This document shows, one piece after another, positions 26,774-34,504 of a DNA stretch of 64,000 nucleotides. The position numbers and the translations under genes are program-made. The stretch comes from Pseudothioclava nitratireducens. GTDB taxonomy: Bacteria > Pseudomonadota > Alphaproteobacteria > Rhodobacterales > Rhodobacteraceae. Numbering within the stretch: position 1 is the first letter of the stretch; each line of letters starts with the position of its first letter. Below the pieces are notes generated by a model. The model had not been told where the DNA came from. It saw only the letters and a list, made by a program, of their open reading frames with translations, and searched no databases. Where the stretch lies: contig NZ_JARGDK010000001.1 in NCBI RefSeq assembly GCF_029210495.1, positions 393,932-457,931 on the forward strand, written 5' to 3'.

Positions 26774-28033
26774 GTGCTTGCCTACCGCTTTCTGATCGCA
26801 TTGGCGTTTCCGGCCCTGCTGGCGGGGCTGGTCTGGCGCGTGCTGCGCGGTCAGGAAGGCACGGCGGACCTCGCACAGAGGCTTGGCGGCGGACTGTATG
26901 CGCCACATGGCGCGGTCTGGCTACATGCGGCCTCGAACGGCGAGCTGACCTCGGCGCGCCCGCTAATCGAGACGCTGCTCGCGCGCCGTCCCGACCTGCA
27001 TCTGCTGATCACCACCAATACCGTGAGCGCGCAGGACCTTGCTGCGAGTTGGCGCGAGCGCCGGATCACCACGCGCTTGGCGCCGCTCGACCTGCGCTGG
27101 ATCGTGCGGCGCTTTCTGGAGCGCCACGAACCTGCCGCGCTGATCATGGTCGAGAACGAGCTTTGGCCCAATCGCTTGCGACTGACCGCAGAGGCCGGCT
27201 TGCCGATCGCCTTTGTCGGTGCACGGATGTCCGAGGGCTCGGCCCGCAACTGGCAAAAGATCGGCCTCGGGCCTGAAGTCATGGCGACGATTTCAGCCTT
27301 TTCCGCGCAGGATGCCGGGTCCGAGGCACGGTTTGCAGCGCTTGGCCTGCCGCGTGATCGCATCTTGCCCGTGATGAACCTCAAAGGCTCCGTGACGCTC
27401 GCCCCGCCCAGCGCGCCACTCGATTGGCCACGCGGGCAAACGGTGCTGGCAGCCTCGACGCATGAGGGCGAGGAGACGCTGATCCTCGAGGCGTTTCGAC
27501 GCGCTCGCGAACGCGTGCCCGAGTTGCGGCTGATCCTCGCGCCACGCCACCCGCGCCGCTCTGGTGAAGTGGCGGAACTTGTGCGCAAAGCCGGGCTTGG
27601 GGTGGCGATCCGCTCCAAGGGCGAAGCGCCCACACAGCCGGTCTATCTCGCCGATACGCTGGGCGAGATGTCGAACTGGTATGCGAGTGCAGGGATCTGT
27701 GTCATCGGCGGCACCTTCGCGCCAAAGGGCGGGCATACGCCGTTCGAGCCGACCGCGCAGGGGGCTGCGGTCTTGCACGGGCCGGACATATCGAATTTTG
27801 CCGATGCCTTCACCGCGCTGGATACGGCCGGGGCTGCGGTTCTGGTGCAGGATGCCGCCGCGCTGGCAGAAACGCTGGCCACGCTGTCCACCGAGGAACA
27901 GGCCCGGATGGCGCAAGCTGCGGCCAGGGCGCTCGCACCGCTTTCGCCCGAGGGCGGACCGGGAGAGCTAGCCGACCGGCTCCTCGAGCGTTTTGGCCCC
28001 GCCCTTGCATTCCCACCCGCGAAGGGTAGATGA
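26774..28033 (+). CDS. waaA: 3-deoxy-D-manno-octulosonic acid transferase
   Basis: A 419-residue membrane-anchored GT-B enzyme that adds Kdo to lipid A precursors at the inner membrane. It has an N-terminal anchor (about residues 4-22), LWLHAAS-type WLHAASNGE, MVENELWPN, and the C-terminal CMP-Kdo loop GGTFAPKGGHTPFEP. GTG 26774 was chosen because GAGGG lies 8 bases upstream and because the anchor starts right after it; ATG 26666 would add an unlikely leader. It is divergent from the GMC gene, with a 222-base gap between them that shows no clear palindrome. Confidence 0.93.
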   Translation: MLAYRFLIALAFPALLAGLVWRVLRGQEGTADLAQRLGGGLYAPHGAVWLHAASNGELTSARPLIETLLARRPDLHLLITTNTVSAQDLAASWRERRITTRLAPLDLRWIVRRFLERHEPAALIMVENELWPNRLRLTAEAGLPIAFVGARMSEGSARNWQKIGLGPEVMATISAFSAQDAGSEARFAALGLPRDRILPVMNLKGSVTLAPPSAPLDWPRGQTVLAASTHEGEETLILEAFRRARERVPELRLILAPRHPRRSGEVAELVRKAGLGVAIRSKGEAPTQPVYLADTLGEMSNWYASAGICVIGGTFAPKGGHTPFEPTAQGAAVLHGPDISNFADAFTALDTAGAAVLVQDAAALAETLATLSTEEQARMAQAAARALAPLSPEGGPGELADRLLERFGPALAFPPAKGR

Positions 28034-28060
28034 TAGCGTATCATCGAGTTTGGCCGCGAC

Positions 28061-28507
28061 ATGATCCGATACAGCTTGAAATGCGATCAGGACCACGCTT
28101 TTGAAAGCTGGTTCAACTCCGCCGAGAGCTTTGCCTCTCTGCGCGATCAGGGGCATGTTGCCTGCGTCATTTGCGGCTCGACGCGTGTCGAAAAGGCTTT
28201 GATGGCTCCCGCAGTGCGCCCGGCGCGCAAGGCCGCCACCAGCCCCGCCACCACGGACGAGCCGCAACCGCTGGGTGAACCGACCTCGGAGGTCGAAAAG
28301 GCACTGCGTGCGATGCGCCACCATGTAGAACAGAATTCAGATTATGTCGGCTTGAATTTCGCTGCCGAAGCGCGCGCGATGCATGAGGGCGAGACACCCG
28401 AGCGCCCTATTCATGGCGAGGCGAAGCCGGACGAGGCGCGCAAACTCCTCGAAGACGGCGTGCCCGTGATCCCCCTGCCCTTCATCCCGAAGCGCCAAAC
28501 CAACTGA
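28061..28507 (+). CDS. DUF1178 family protein
   Basis: A 148-residue protein of unknown function. The N-terminus MIRYSLKCDQDHAFESWF and the nearby C-V-I-C pair (with C8) suggest a small zinc-ribbon-like module. The rest is charged, with an Ala/Thr/Pro linker. It follows waaA by 27 bases in the same direction, so cotranscription is likely. It is convergent with the small gene at 28516 with only 8 bases between the ends. Confidence 0.85.
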   Translation: MIRYSLKCDQDHAFESWFNSAESFASLRDQGHVACVICGSTRVEKALMAPAVRPARKAATSPATTDEPQPLGEPTSEVEKALRAMRHHVEQNSDYVGLNFAAEARAMHEGETPERPIHGEAKPDEARKLLEDGVPVIPLPFIPKRQTN

Positions 28508-28515
28508 TCCAGCAA

Positions 28516-28779
28516 TCAGCGCCGACGTCCGGGGCCGGGAAAGGGCAACACCTGCCCGCCCGGTCGCGGCGGGTTCTGGTCGCCAAACGATCGCACCGAT
28601 GGCTCGCGCGGAATTGGCTGCGGCTCGAGGGCTTGGCGATGATTGAGCAACGGGGCAATCACCTCGAGCGCATCTACGAGAGCCGCGGAGACCTCGGGCA
28701 GCCCCTCGTTATCGGTATAATCCACCAGATAACTCAGGGTTTCCACCATCCAAGTATGCTTTGAGCCCGCACCCAACAT
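28516..28779 (-). CDS. Small hypothetical protein
   Basis: An 87-residue protein. The first half is helical and acidic (VETLSYLVDYTDNEGLPEVS). The C-terminal third is Pro/Arg-rich (NPPRPGGQVLPFPGPGRRR). ATG 28779 has AGGAGGT seven bases upstream, the best ribosome binding site in this part, so it is translated even though the family is not recognised. It has no signal peptide or membrane helix. Confidence 0.75.
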   Translation of the reverse strand: MLGAGSKHTWMVETLSYLVDYTDNEGLPEVSAALVDALEVIAPLLNHRQALEPQPIPREPSVRSFGDQNPPRPGGQVLPFPGPGRRR

Positions 28780-29423
28780 CGCGCACCTCCTAAATGAGGT
28801 AATATTAACTCATCTTCCTTAAATATCCGGCACGCCAAAAGTATATAATGGGCAAACTTCGTATATAATAACCCCGCAACATTCTCATGTGCGGGGTTAC
28901 GCGGCATGGCCGCAATAAAGAAGCTTAAGTGGATTGATAAGTTTAGTGGCTCGATATTTACCTTTTTATCCATCCATAATTAACGAGCACTTAATATTGC
29001 AGGCCCAAAAGATTGCCATTTGTACGCAAAAGTATATTTCAGACGCGCAGTCCTTGATGAAGATAATAGACACGGGCACTCGCACCTTCCCGGCGCGAAA
29101 TATCATTTCCTCCCAAAGACTTCAAAGTCAATTCGTCTGATGTGGCCATCGCAGAGGGGGCGCAATCACCCCGCAAGGCTGCCGTGCAGGCAGATACTTC
29201 TCGGAAAAAGGATTGCAGAATGCACCCGATTTCGACGGGACATGAATACCCGGAAATCTCAAGCGTATAACCGGAAACCCGCAGAGTAATAGACTTGTCG
29301 GACATTCATGCTCCAGCACTGCTGCTTCAAGTATATTTTACGCAACCGACAGGCGTGAAAGCTTACCTGCGCAAATTTCAATAGAATCACGCAGAGCCAG
29401 CGAAGGGAGAGGAACAGCCGCGT
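28780..29423. other. AT-richer intergenic region with repeats and hairpin
   Basis: About 640 bases of lower GC than the flanks. Contents: two copies of GTATATAAT (near 28841-28849 and 28861-28869, about 21 bases apart); a 9-bp hairpin with arms AACCCCGCA (28870-28878) and TGCGGGGTT (28890-28898); and a possible small gene on the minus strand at 29039-29305. Nothing else could be supported. Confidence 0.6.
29039..29305 (-). CDS. Possible small protein of unknown function
   Basis: An 88-residue frame starting at ATG 29305, with GGAG six bases upstream. The sequence has a beta-like opening (MSDKSITLRVSGYTLEISG) and four cysteines. No family is recognised. Codon usage is less GC-rich at third positions than in neighbouring genes, so it may be foreign or not coding. 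Kept as a weak candidate. Confidence 0.35.
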   Translation of the reverse strand: MSDKSITLRVSGYTLEISGYSCPVEIGCILQSFFREVSACTAALRGDCAPSAMATSDELTLKSLGGNDISRREGASARVYYLHQGLRV

Positions 29424-30167
29424 TTATGCGACTTGCGAATGCGCTGCGTCAGAGAGACGCTCAAACCAGGCCCAGTTATTTATTTCTGCTTCGACCAGCG
29501 CCAATTCGAGCGCAGCGAAGGTGCATGGCAGGCGCAGCGAGATGTCGCACAGCGCCAAGCGCTCCTGCCCGAAATCATGCCGTTCAAACTCATTCGACAT
29601 GAGGATGACGATCAGATCGGGGCGCTTGAGACGCAGCGCCATCAGGTCAGAGGCAATCGCAGTGATCCCACCCATCGCCTCGACATCGACGATGACATAC
29701 CCAGCTCGCGGCGCAGCCCAGATCGGATCGCTCGGCGCAAAGCTCTTGCCAGAGACCAGGGTTGCGCCCTGCTCTGCGAGCCAGCGCAGGCAAGGCAAAC
29801 TGGCGCGAGAACGGCCCATCACCGTCAGCAAGGTCGACTCGGCATCCAGCGCGTGCATGACCGGCGCAGCGGCCGGGCCCGCGGCCTCGGCGTAGGTCAT
29901 GGCGCCGGCATCCGACGCACGTGCATTTCGGCGAGCCGCGGGCGAGAATGTGGGGTTCGCTTGCACCGCGGCTGCCCGGCGCGGCAGCGGCGACGGGGGT
30001 GCCGTCGTGCCGGCACGCGCCGAATCCGTCCAACCCGCCCCCTTCACGCTGGCGCCATCGCCACGAAAGCGCGCCATCAGCGAGGCCATGGCATCGTGCA
30101 GCATCTTCGACAGCCCCGCAGGGGCGGACTTCGTCAGATTTTTCGTGTCGTGATGGACCAACGGCAT
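29424..30167 (-). CDS. Degenerate receiver-like protein
   Basis: A 247-residue protein. The first about 95 residues are Ala/Pro/Ser-rich and disordered. Residues about 105-240 look like a response-regulator receiver fold: LLTVMG at strand 1, YVIVDVEAMGG at strand 3 and VILMSNEF at strand 4. The acidic pair normally at strand 1 and the conserved Lys near strand 5 are missing, so phosphorylation is doubtful, although an Asp remains at the strand-3 position. AGGAGG lies 7 bases before ATG 30167. It lies downstream of the hybrid kinase on the same strand, separated by 176 bases with an inverted repeat. A role as a pseudo-receiver partner is inference. Confidence 0.55.
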   Translation of the reverse strand: MPLVHHDTKNLTKSAPAGLSKMLHDAMASLMARFRGDGASVKGAGWTDSARAGTTAPPSPLPRRAAAVQANPTFSPAARRNARASDAGAMTYAEAAGPAAAPVMHALDAESTLLTVMGRSRASLPCLRWLAEQGATLVSGKSFAPSDPIWAAPRAGYVIVDVEAMGGITAIASDLMALRLKRPDLIVILMSNEFERHDFGQERLALCDISLRLPCTFAALELALVEAEINNWAWFERLSDAAHSQVA

Positions 30168-30255
30168 AGGCGGTTCCTCCTAATGCCAAGGTATGATTCA
30201 CCACGCCTTAACGGCAATTTCTCTTCCGGGCATTAAGAGCTTCTTAAGTATCAAC

Positions 30256-30295
30256 ACATACCCGAATGGGTTCTGGATATATCGAACGGGTATGT
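30256..30295. promoter_or_regulatory. Inverted repeat with CATACCCG arms
   Basis: ACATACCCG (30256-30264) and CGGGTATGT (30287-30295) form a 9-bp inverted repeat with a 22-base spacer, upstream of the receiver-like gene at 29424-30167. A further CATACC copy lies close to that gene's ribosome binding site (complement of 30190-30195). The same core occurs in the gap between the exported protein gene and the response regulator gene at 33495-33733. Confidence 0.45.
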
Positions 30296-30343
30296 TGACA
30301 ACGAAAGATCATCCATGGCGCAGCCCGGAGGCGCACGCTAACC

Positions 30344-32974
30344 CTAAAGATCAGCGACCGTCCCGACCTGCTGGGCGTCCAATGTGCCGTCCGCGACCAG
30401 CGCCTTCACCGTCTGGCGCCACAGGTCGACCACCTCAGCCATAGGCTGCGCGGTCTGGGCGGGCTGATCCTCTCGCGCAAGCGACTCAAGCCGCCTCAGA
30501 GCCGCAGCCAGACGATCCGCCCCCATCATCGCCGAGGACCCGGCAAAGCGATGTGCGACCGAGGCCAGAAGATGCATCTCACCAGAGCGCAAGGCGTGGC
30601 TCAGGCCGGAAATCTGCGCATGCCCTTCGGTCAGGTAGGCCGCGCAGGATTTGGCGAATTGCTCCGGCCCAAGGACCTCGGCCAACTCCGCGCGCGTCGT
30701 AGCGTTGAGCACCGCGCTATCGGGTGTGCCGGGGTCGTCGGCGTTGGTGCGGACACCTTGAAGCGCACCGTCAAGCGCCGCCTTCGAGAAGGGTTTCGGC
30801 AAGAGTCCGTCAAACCCCGCCAGCTCGGCACGCAACCGCATTTCGGGCTCTATATTGGCGGAGACCGCGATCATCAGCGCGTCCCGGTTCGGACCCTCCG
30901 CGGCCCGGATTTCCGACGCGGCCGTCAAGCCATCCTTGTTCGGCATGTTGATATCCATCAGCACCGCGTCGAAGCGCTCCGAGGCGGCCCGAACCACGGC
31001 CTGCGCACCATCCGTGACAGCCACCACGCGATGCCCGGAACGCCGGAGCATCTCGCACAGCACATCACGGTTCACATCGCTGTCTTCGGCCACGAGAATA
31101 CGCAGCCCCCCGGCGGGCGCGGCGCTGCTGACCGGGCCGGGCGCGGGATCAGCCCCGGTCATCGCGCTCTCGGGTTCGGGCACTGCCTCACCGCCCGGCG
31201 CGATCGGCGCAGGCAACCGAACCCAGAAATCCGACCCTTCTCCCAGCGTGCTGTCCACGCCGATCTCGCCCTTCATCGCCTCTACGATCCGACGCGCGAT
31301 TCCGAGCCCGAGACCCGAGCCGGAATGCCGCCCGCTCGCTTCCGTGCGCAGCGAGACGAAATCATCGAAAATGCGCGGCAGGTCATCGGTGTCGATGCCG
31401 ATACCGGTATCGCGCACCCGGTATTCGAGCGTGCCCTGCGCCCGGTCATAGCTGATCGAGACCGTGATCCGGCCGTGATCCGTGAACTTGTTCGCATTGC
31501 CAACGAGGTTCACCAGAACCTGCCGAATCCGGGTCGAATCGCCCAGGAGCCGCGCGGGAAGGTCCGCATCGGCATCGAGATGGAACGCATTCCCCTTGGC
31601 GGCGGCTTCCGACTCCATGGCCACGAACAGCTTTGCCACCAGATCCTCGGGTGCGAACGGCAGGCGCGACATCTCCATCTTGCCGGCGTCGAGGCGCTCG
31701 ACATCCAGCACGTCATTGACATGCTGTAGCAGGAGGTCCCCCGCCTGCTGCATCGCCTCAATATATTTTTGCTGCTTGTTGGTGAGACGCGTCGCACGCA
31801 GATTTTCGAGCGTTCCGAGCAAGCCGCTGAGCGGCGTGCGCAACTCATGGCTCATCACCGCAACAAAGGCGGCCTTGGCACGCTCACCTGCCATGGCGCG
31901 GTCGCGCGCGGTCACAAGCTCACGCTCCGCCGCCACACGCTCGGTGATGTCGCGCAGGTAAGAGACGAAAATCTCCCGCCGCCCGATCTGTGTAGACGAG
32001 ATCGACAACTCGACAGCAAATTGCGAGCCGTCCTTGCGGCGCGCCAACAACCGCTTCAGGCCAGTGCCGACGATCGTGCGCAGCCCGGTTTCCCGATACC
32101 GCCGCAGGGCCGCCATATGAGCCGCGACAAAGCGACTTGGGATGATCAACTCTGCCAGATCATGACCCACCGCTTCCGCGCGGGTGTAGCCGAAAATATG
32201 TTCGGCTGCGGCGTTGAATTCGACGACGCGCATGTCGTCATCGACAACGATCACCGCATCCAGCGCGGTCTCGATCACTGCTTCAAGCCGCAGCTTCGCG
32301 GCGCGCAGCGAAAGCGCGCGACGCTGCCCGTACACCCACAGCGCCCAAAGCGCAAACCCGCCCCCGGTCAGCGCGGTCAGCAACGCCACCGTCATCCCGG
32401 CAAGGCGCAGCAAAGCTGTGTGAACCCGCTCGCGCTGTGTATTCGCGGCCGCCGCGAAAGAGCGCACCCCCTCCAGCGCAATGGCACGGACATCGTCCGA
32501 AGCCTCCTCGATTTGCGCCTGAAGGTCAGGAAGCGCCTGTTTCAACGCAGCGGCATCGCGCGGCGCAGGCAATGCGTCGATCCGGGCCGCAGTCTCTTGT
32601 ACAAATGTCCGAATACGCGAGGCCTTTTCGCGCACGCCCGGTTCGGTGACGATTTCCGCAAAGCCCCGCGCCTCGAGGACCGTGCCGACCCGGCTGTAGA
32701 AAATGTCGAACCGGCGCAGGAACTCCGCCGCCGGGTCAGCCGTATCGACCTGCATGAAGTCCCAGGCCCTGCGCATTGTCAGAAACTCGACCTCGAATTG
32801 CGAAAGCGACCATTGCAGACTGTCGGAATTCGCTATGGCGAGCGCGTCGATCTCCTTCTGAACCTCGCGCCCGAACACATACAGACCCCAGAGCGACAGC
32901 GACAGCACAAGCACGGTCAGCCCCGCGGCCAAGCGTTGCACAGTGCCTTTCTCGAGCGGTGTGAACAGAGGCAT
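30344..32974 (-). CDS. Hybrid sensor histidine kinase (PAS, kinase, receiver, Hpt)
   Basis: An 876-residue membrane sensor. TM1 is at residues about 12-34, followed by a roughly 155-residue periplasmic helical domain. TM2 is at about 194-216, a PAS domain at about 228-345, and the phospho-acceptor H376 lies in VMSHELRTPLSG. The ATP-binding domain has N-box residues at about 490-496 and G-boxes DTGIGI and GSGLGLGIA. A receiver has D674 (LMDINMP) and K727. A C-terminal Hpt domain has H808 (AHRFAGSSAMMGA). All relay residues are present, so a full His-Asp-His-Asp phosphorelay is possible, with the divergent regulator at 33734 as the likely end. It lies 13 bases downstream of the exported protein gene. 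Confidence 0.92.
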   Translation of the reverse strand: MPLFTPLEKGTVQRLAAGLTVLVLSLSLWGLYVFGREVQKEIDALAIANSDSLQWSLSQFEVEFLTMRRAWDFMQVDTADPAAEFLRRFDIFYSRVGTVLEARGFAEIVTEPGVREKASRIRTFVQETAARIDALPAPRDAAALKQALPDLQAQIEEASDDVRAIALEGVRSFAAAANTQRERVHTALLRLAGMTVALLTALTGGGFALWALWVYGQRRALSLRAAKLRLEAVIETALDAVIVVDDDMRVVEFNAAAEHIFGYTRAEAVGHDLAELIIPSRFVAAHMAALRRYRETGLRTIVGTGLKRLLARRKDGSQFAVELSISSTQIGRREIFVSYLRDITERVAAERELVTARDRAMAGERAKAAFVAVMSHELRTPLSGLLGTLENLRATRLTNKQQKYIEAMQQAGDLLLQHVNDVLDVERLDAGKMEMSRLPFAPEDLVAKLFVAMESEAAAKGNAFHLDADADLPARLLGDSTRIRQVLVNLVGNANKFTDHGRITVSISYDRAQGTLEYRVRDTGIGIDTDDLPRIFDDFVSLRTEASGRHSGSGLGLGIARRIVEAMKGEIGVDSTLGEGSDFWVRLPAPIAPGGEAVPEPESAMTGADPAPGPVSSAAPAGGLRILVAEDSDVNRDVLCEMLRRSGHRVVAVTDGAQAVVRAASERFDAVLMDINMPNKDGLTAASEIRAAEGPNRDALMIAVSANIEPEMRLRAELAGFDGLLPKPFSKAALDGALQGVRTNADDPGTPDSAVLNATTRAELAEVLGPEQFAKSCAAYLTEGHAQISGLSHALRSGEMHLLASVAHRFAGSSAMMGADRLAAALRRLESLAREDQPAQTAQPMAEVVDLWRQTVKALVADGTLDAQQVGTVADL

Positions 32975-32987
32975 ATCGACCCTGCGG

Positions 32988-33494
32988 TCAGTTCGAGAGC
33001 GTTATTTTCGAAAGTTGCCAGACGGACCGCGAATACACCACCTCGGTGCGATAGAGGTCCGAGGCGTCGTAAGGATAGACCAGCCAGACCGGCCCCTTGT
33101 CGCGCAGTGTCATCTGCTCGCCGTTGCGCAGATAGGCCAGAAGCGCGCCATTCGGCTCGGCCTCAGCTGAGGGCATCGAGACCTGATAGTCATTCACAGC
33201 GACCAGATCGACCTGACCCTCATGGTCCGGCGCAAGCGCCTCGAGCAGGCGATGCAGCCGCACTCCGGCGAACTCTTGCGCGCCCTCAGTCCAGATCGTG
33301 CTGGTCGAGAAGCTCTCTTCGCCCAGCGCCGCAAGCTCATCGCGGGAAAAACGGCGCTCATCGGCAACGCCATCGCCGTCAAAATCGCCCTGCACAATCA
33401 GAATCGTCTCTTTCTCCTGCGCCAGAGCACCACTCGCACTCAGCGCCAGAAGCAGCGCAGCGGTGCGCACCGTTTCCGACGTAAACATTCGCAT
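32988..33494 (-). CDS. Exported protein with molybdopterin-oxidoreductase-like fold
   Basis: A 168-residue protein with a signal peptide (residues 1 to about 25, cleavage after ALA). The mature part contains RRFSRDELAAL, FAGVRLHRLLEAL, VAVNDYQVSMP and GPVWLVYPYD, a pattern I know from the C-terminal-lacking SUOX-type molybdopterin-binding fold (COG3915-like). The usual cofactor cysteine is not seen, so it may sense rather than catalyse. ATG 33494 follows GGAGGG; ATG 33488 is the alternative. Its stop is 13 bases before the hybrid kinase start, so it may be that kinase's periplasmic signal partner. That role is inference. Confidence 0.65.
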   Translation of the reverse strand: MRMFTSETVRTAALLLALSASGALAQEKETILIVQGDFDGDGVADERRFSRDELAALGEESFSTSTIWTEGAQEFAGVRLHRLLEALAPDHEGQVDLVAVNDYQVSMPSAEAEPNGALLAYLRNGEQMTLRDKGPVWLVYPYDASDLYRTEVVYSRSVWQLSKITLSN

Positions 33495-33733
33495 TTCCGG
33501 TCCCTCCATGCTAGGATTACCCAAGCACATTTGCATACCCAAGCGGCTTAAACACGGGCTCATAGGGATATTCATCTAACCTAAAGGATATATGTACCCA
33601 TACCTAAAGACCCCGGAACGGCCCGTGCGCGCGGCCATATTCTCGACTAAAACAGGGTCTAGTTACGATTTCGATCCAGGTAACAAAATATACACTTCTC
33701 GGTGGCCGCCCACCGGCAAGAGGAGGACAACTT
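33495..33733. promoter_or_regulatory. Divergent control region with repeated TACCC/CATACC motifs
   Basis: The gap between the exported protein gene and the response regulator gene. TACCCAAGC occurs twice (33518-33526 and 33536-33544, 18 bases apart). CATACC occurs at 33534-33539 and 33599-33604. ACCTAAAG occurs twice (33579-33586 and 33602-33609, 23 bases apart). Spacing near two helical turns on one face suggests tandem binding sites for a regulator, perhaps the LuxR-type protein encoded here. Confidence 0.45.
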
Positions 33734-34336
33734 ATGCGTTTGATTCTGGCTGATGACCATGACCTCGTGCGCGATGCAATCGCGGCTATTCTGAAGGGGT
33801 CGGGCTGCCGTGAAGTGCGTACCGCATCGAGTTTCACCGAGGCCGCCCAGATCGTCGCGCAAGAGGGCGCTTTCGACCTGGCAATCCTCGATTACGACAT
33901 GCCGGGCATGAACGGGCTCGAAGGTTTGAAGCAAATGCTGAAGTCGCATCCCGATATGCCGGTTGCGATCCTCTCGGGGGTAGCCAAGCCAGAGGTCGCC
34001 CGCGCCGCGATCGAGGCGGGCGCGATCGGCTTCCTGCCCAAGACACTGCCCGCCAAGTCGATCGGTTCCGCCGTGTCGCTGATGGCATCGGGTTCGGTCT
34101 TTGCCCCGATTGAACTGATGCGGGCGGCAAGCTCCCCCACCATCGACAAACTGTCAACGCGCGAGAGCGAGGTTCTGCGTGGGATTTGCGCCGGCAAGAC
34201 CAACAAGGAAATCGCCCGCGATCTGGGCTTGCAGGAGGTCACCGTCAAGCTGCATGTGCGCACGCTGACCCGCAAGATGAACGCGCGCAACCGCACGCAG
34301 GCCGCGATGATGGCCCGCGAATTGAAATGGGTCTGA
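33734..34336 (+). CDS. LuxR/NarL-type response regulator
   Basis: A 200-residue two-domain regulator. The receiver has acidic residues D7/D8, phospho-acceptor D53 (AILDYDMPGMNG) and Lys in FLPKTL. The C-terminal LuxR-type helix-turn-helix spans about residues 137-195 (LSTRESEVLRGICAGKTNKEIARDLGLQEVTVKLHVRTL, given here as positions, with the recognition helix near EVTVKLHV). AGAGGAGG lies before ATG 33734. It is divergent from the exported protein and the hybrid kinase, and I infer it is their output. A strong hairpin follows. Confidence 0.92.
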   Translation: MRLILADDHDLVRDAIAAILKGSGCREVRTASSFTEAAQIVAQEGAFDLAILDYDMPGMNGLEGLKQMLKSHPDMPVAILSGVAKPEVARAAIEAGAIGFLPKTLPAKSIGSAVSLMASGSVFAPIELMRAASSPTIDKLSTRESEVLRGICAGKTNKEIARDLGLQEVTVKLHVRTLTRKMNARNRTQAAMMARELKWV

Positions 34337-34359
34337 CCCTTTGACCCGATAAAGCCCCA

Positions 34360-34398
34360 GCGACCCGCGCCGATGCGTGGGTGCGGGGCGCGGGTCGC
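34360..34398 (+). terminator. Strong hairpin after the response regulator
   Basis: GCGACCCGCGCC (34360-34371) pairs perfectly with GGCGCGGGTCGC (34387-34398). It is followed by CTTCCCCTTG rather than a pure T-run. It either ends the regulator transcript or forms part of the lysC leader (lysC starts at 34505). Confidence 0.55.
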
Positions 34399-34504
34399 CT
34401 TCCCCTTGTAATCCTTCATCTGCTCTTGCACGCGCGCCTCGTGGGCGATAACACGCAGCAGATTCTTTTCCCGGGAAACCGGGCCATCTCAGGGGGGGTT
34501 CTGG

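Noticed and set aside
28734..28973. Upstream-extended frame over the start of the small gene at 28516-28779
   Set aside because: A different frame without a ribosome binding site; the AGGAGGT before 28779 supports the smaller gene.
31769..33484. A 571-codon open frame on the plus strand
   Set aside because: It mirrors the hybrid kinase and the exported protein; Arg/Gln/His-rich without motifs.
34337..34504. A lysine riboswitch before lysC
   Set aside because: The strong hairpin is a simple stem-loop next to the regulator gene end; no multi-helix lysine aptamer pattern was seen.
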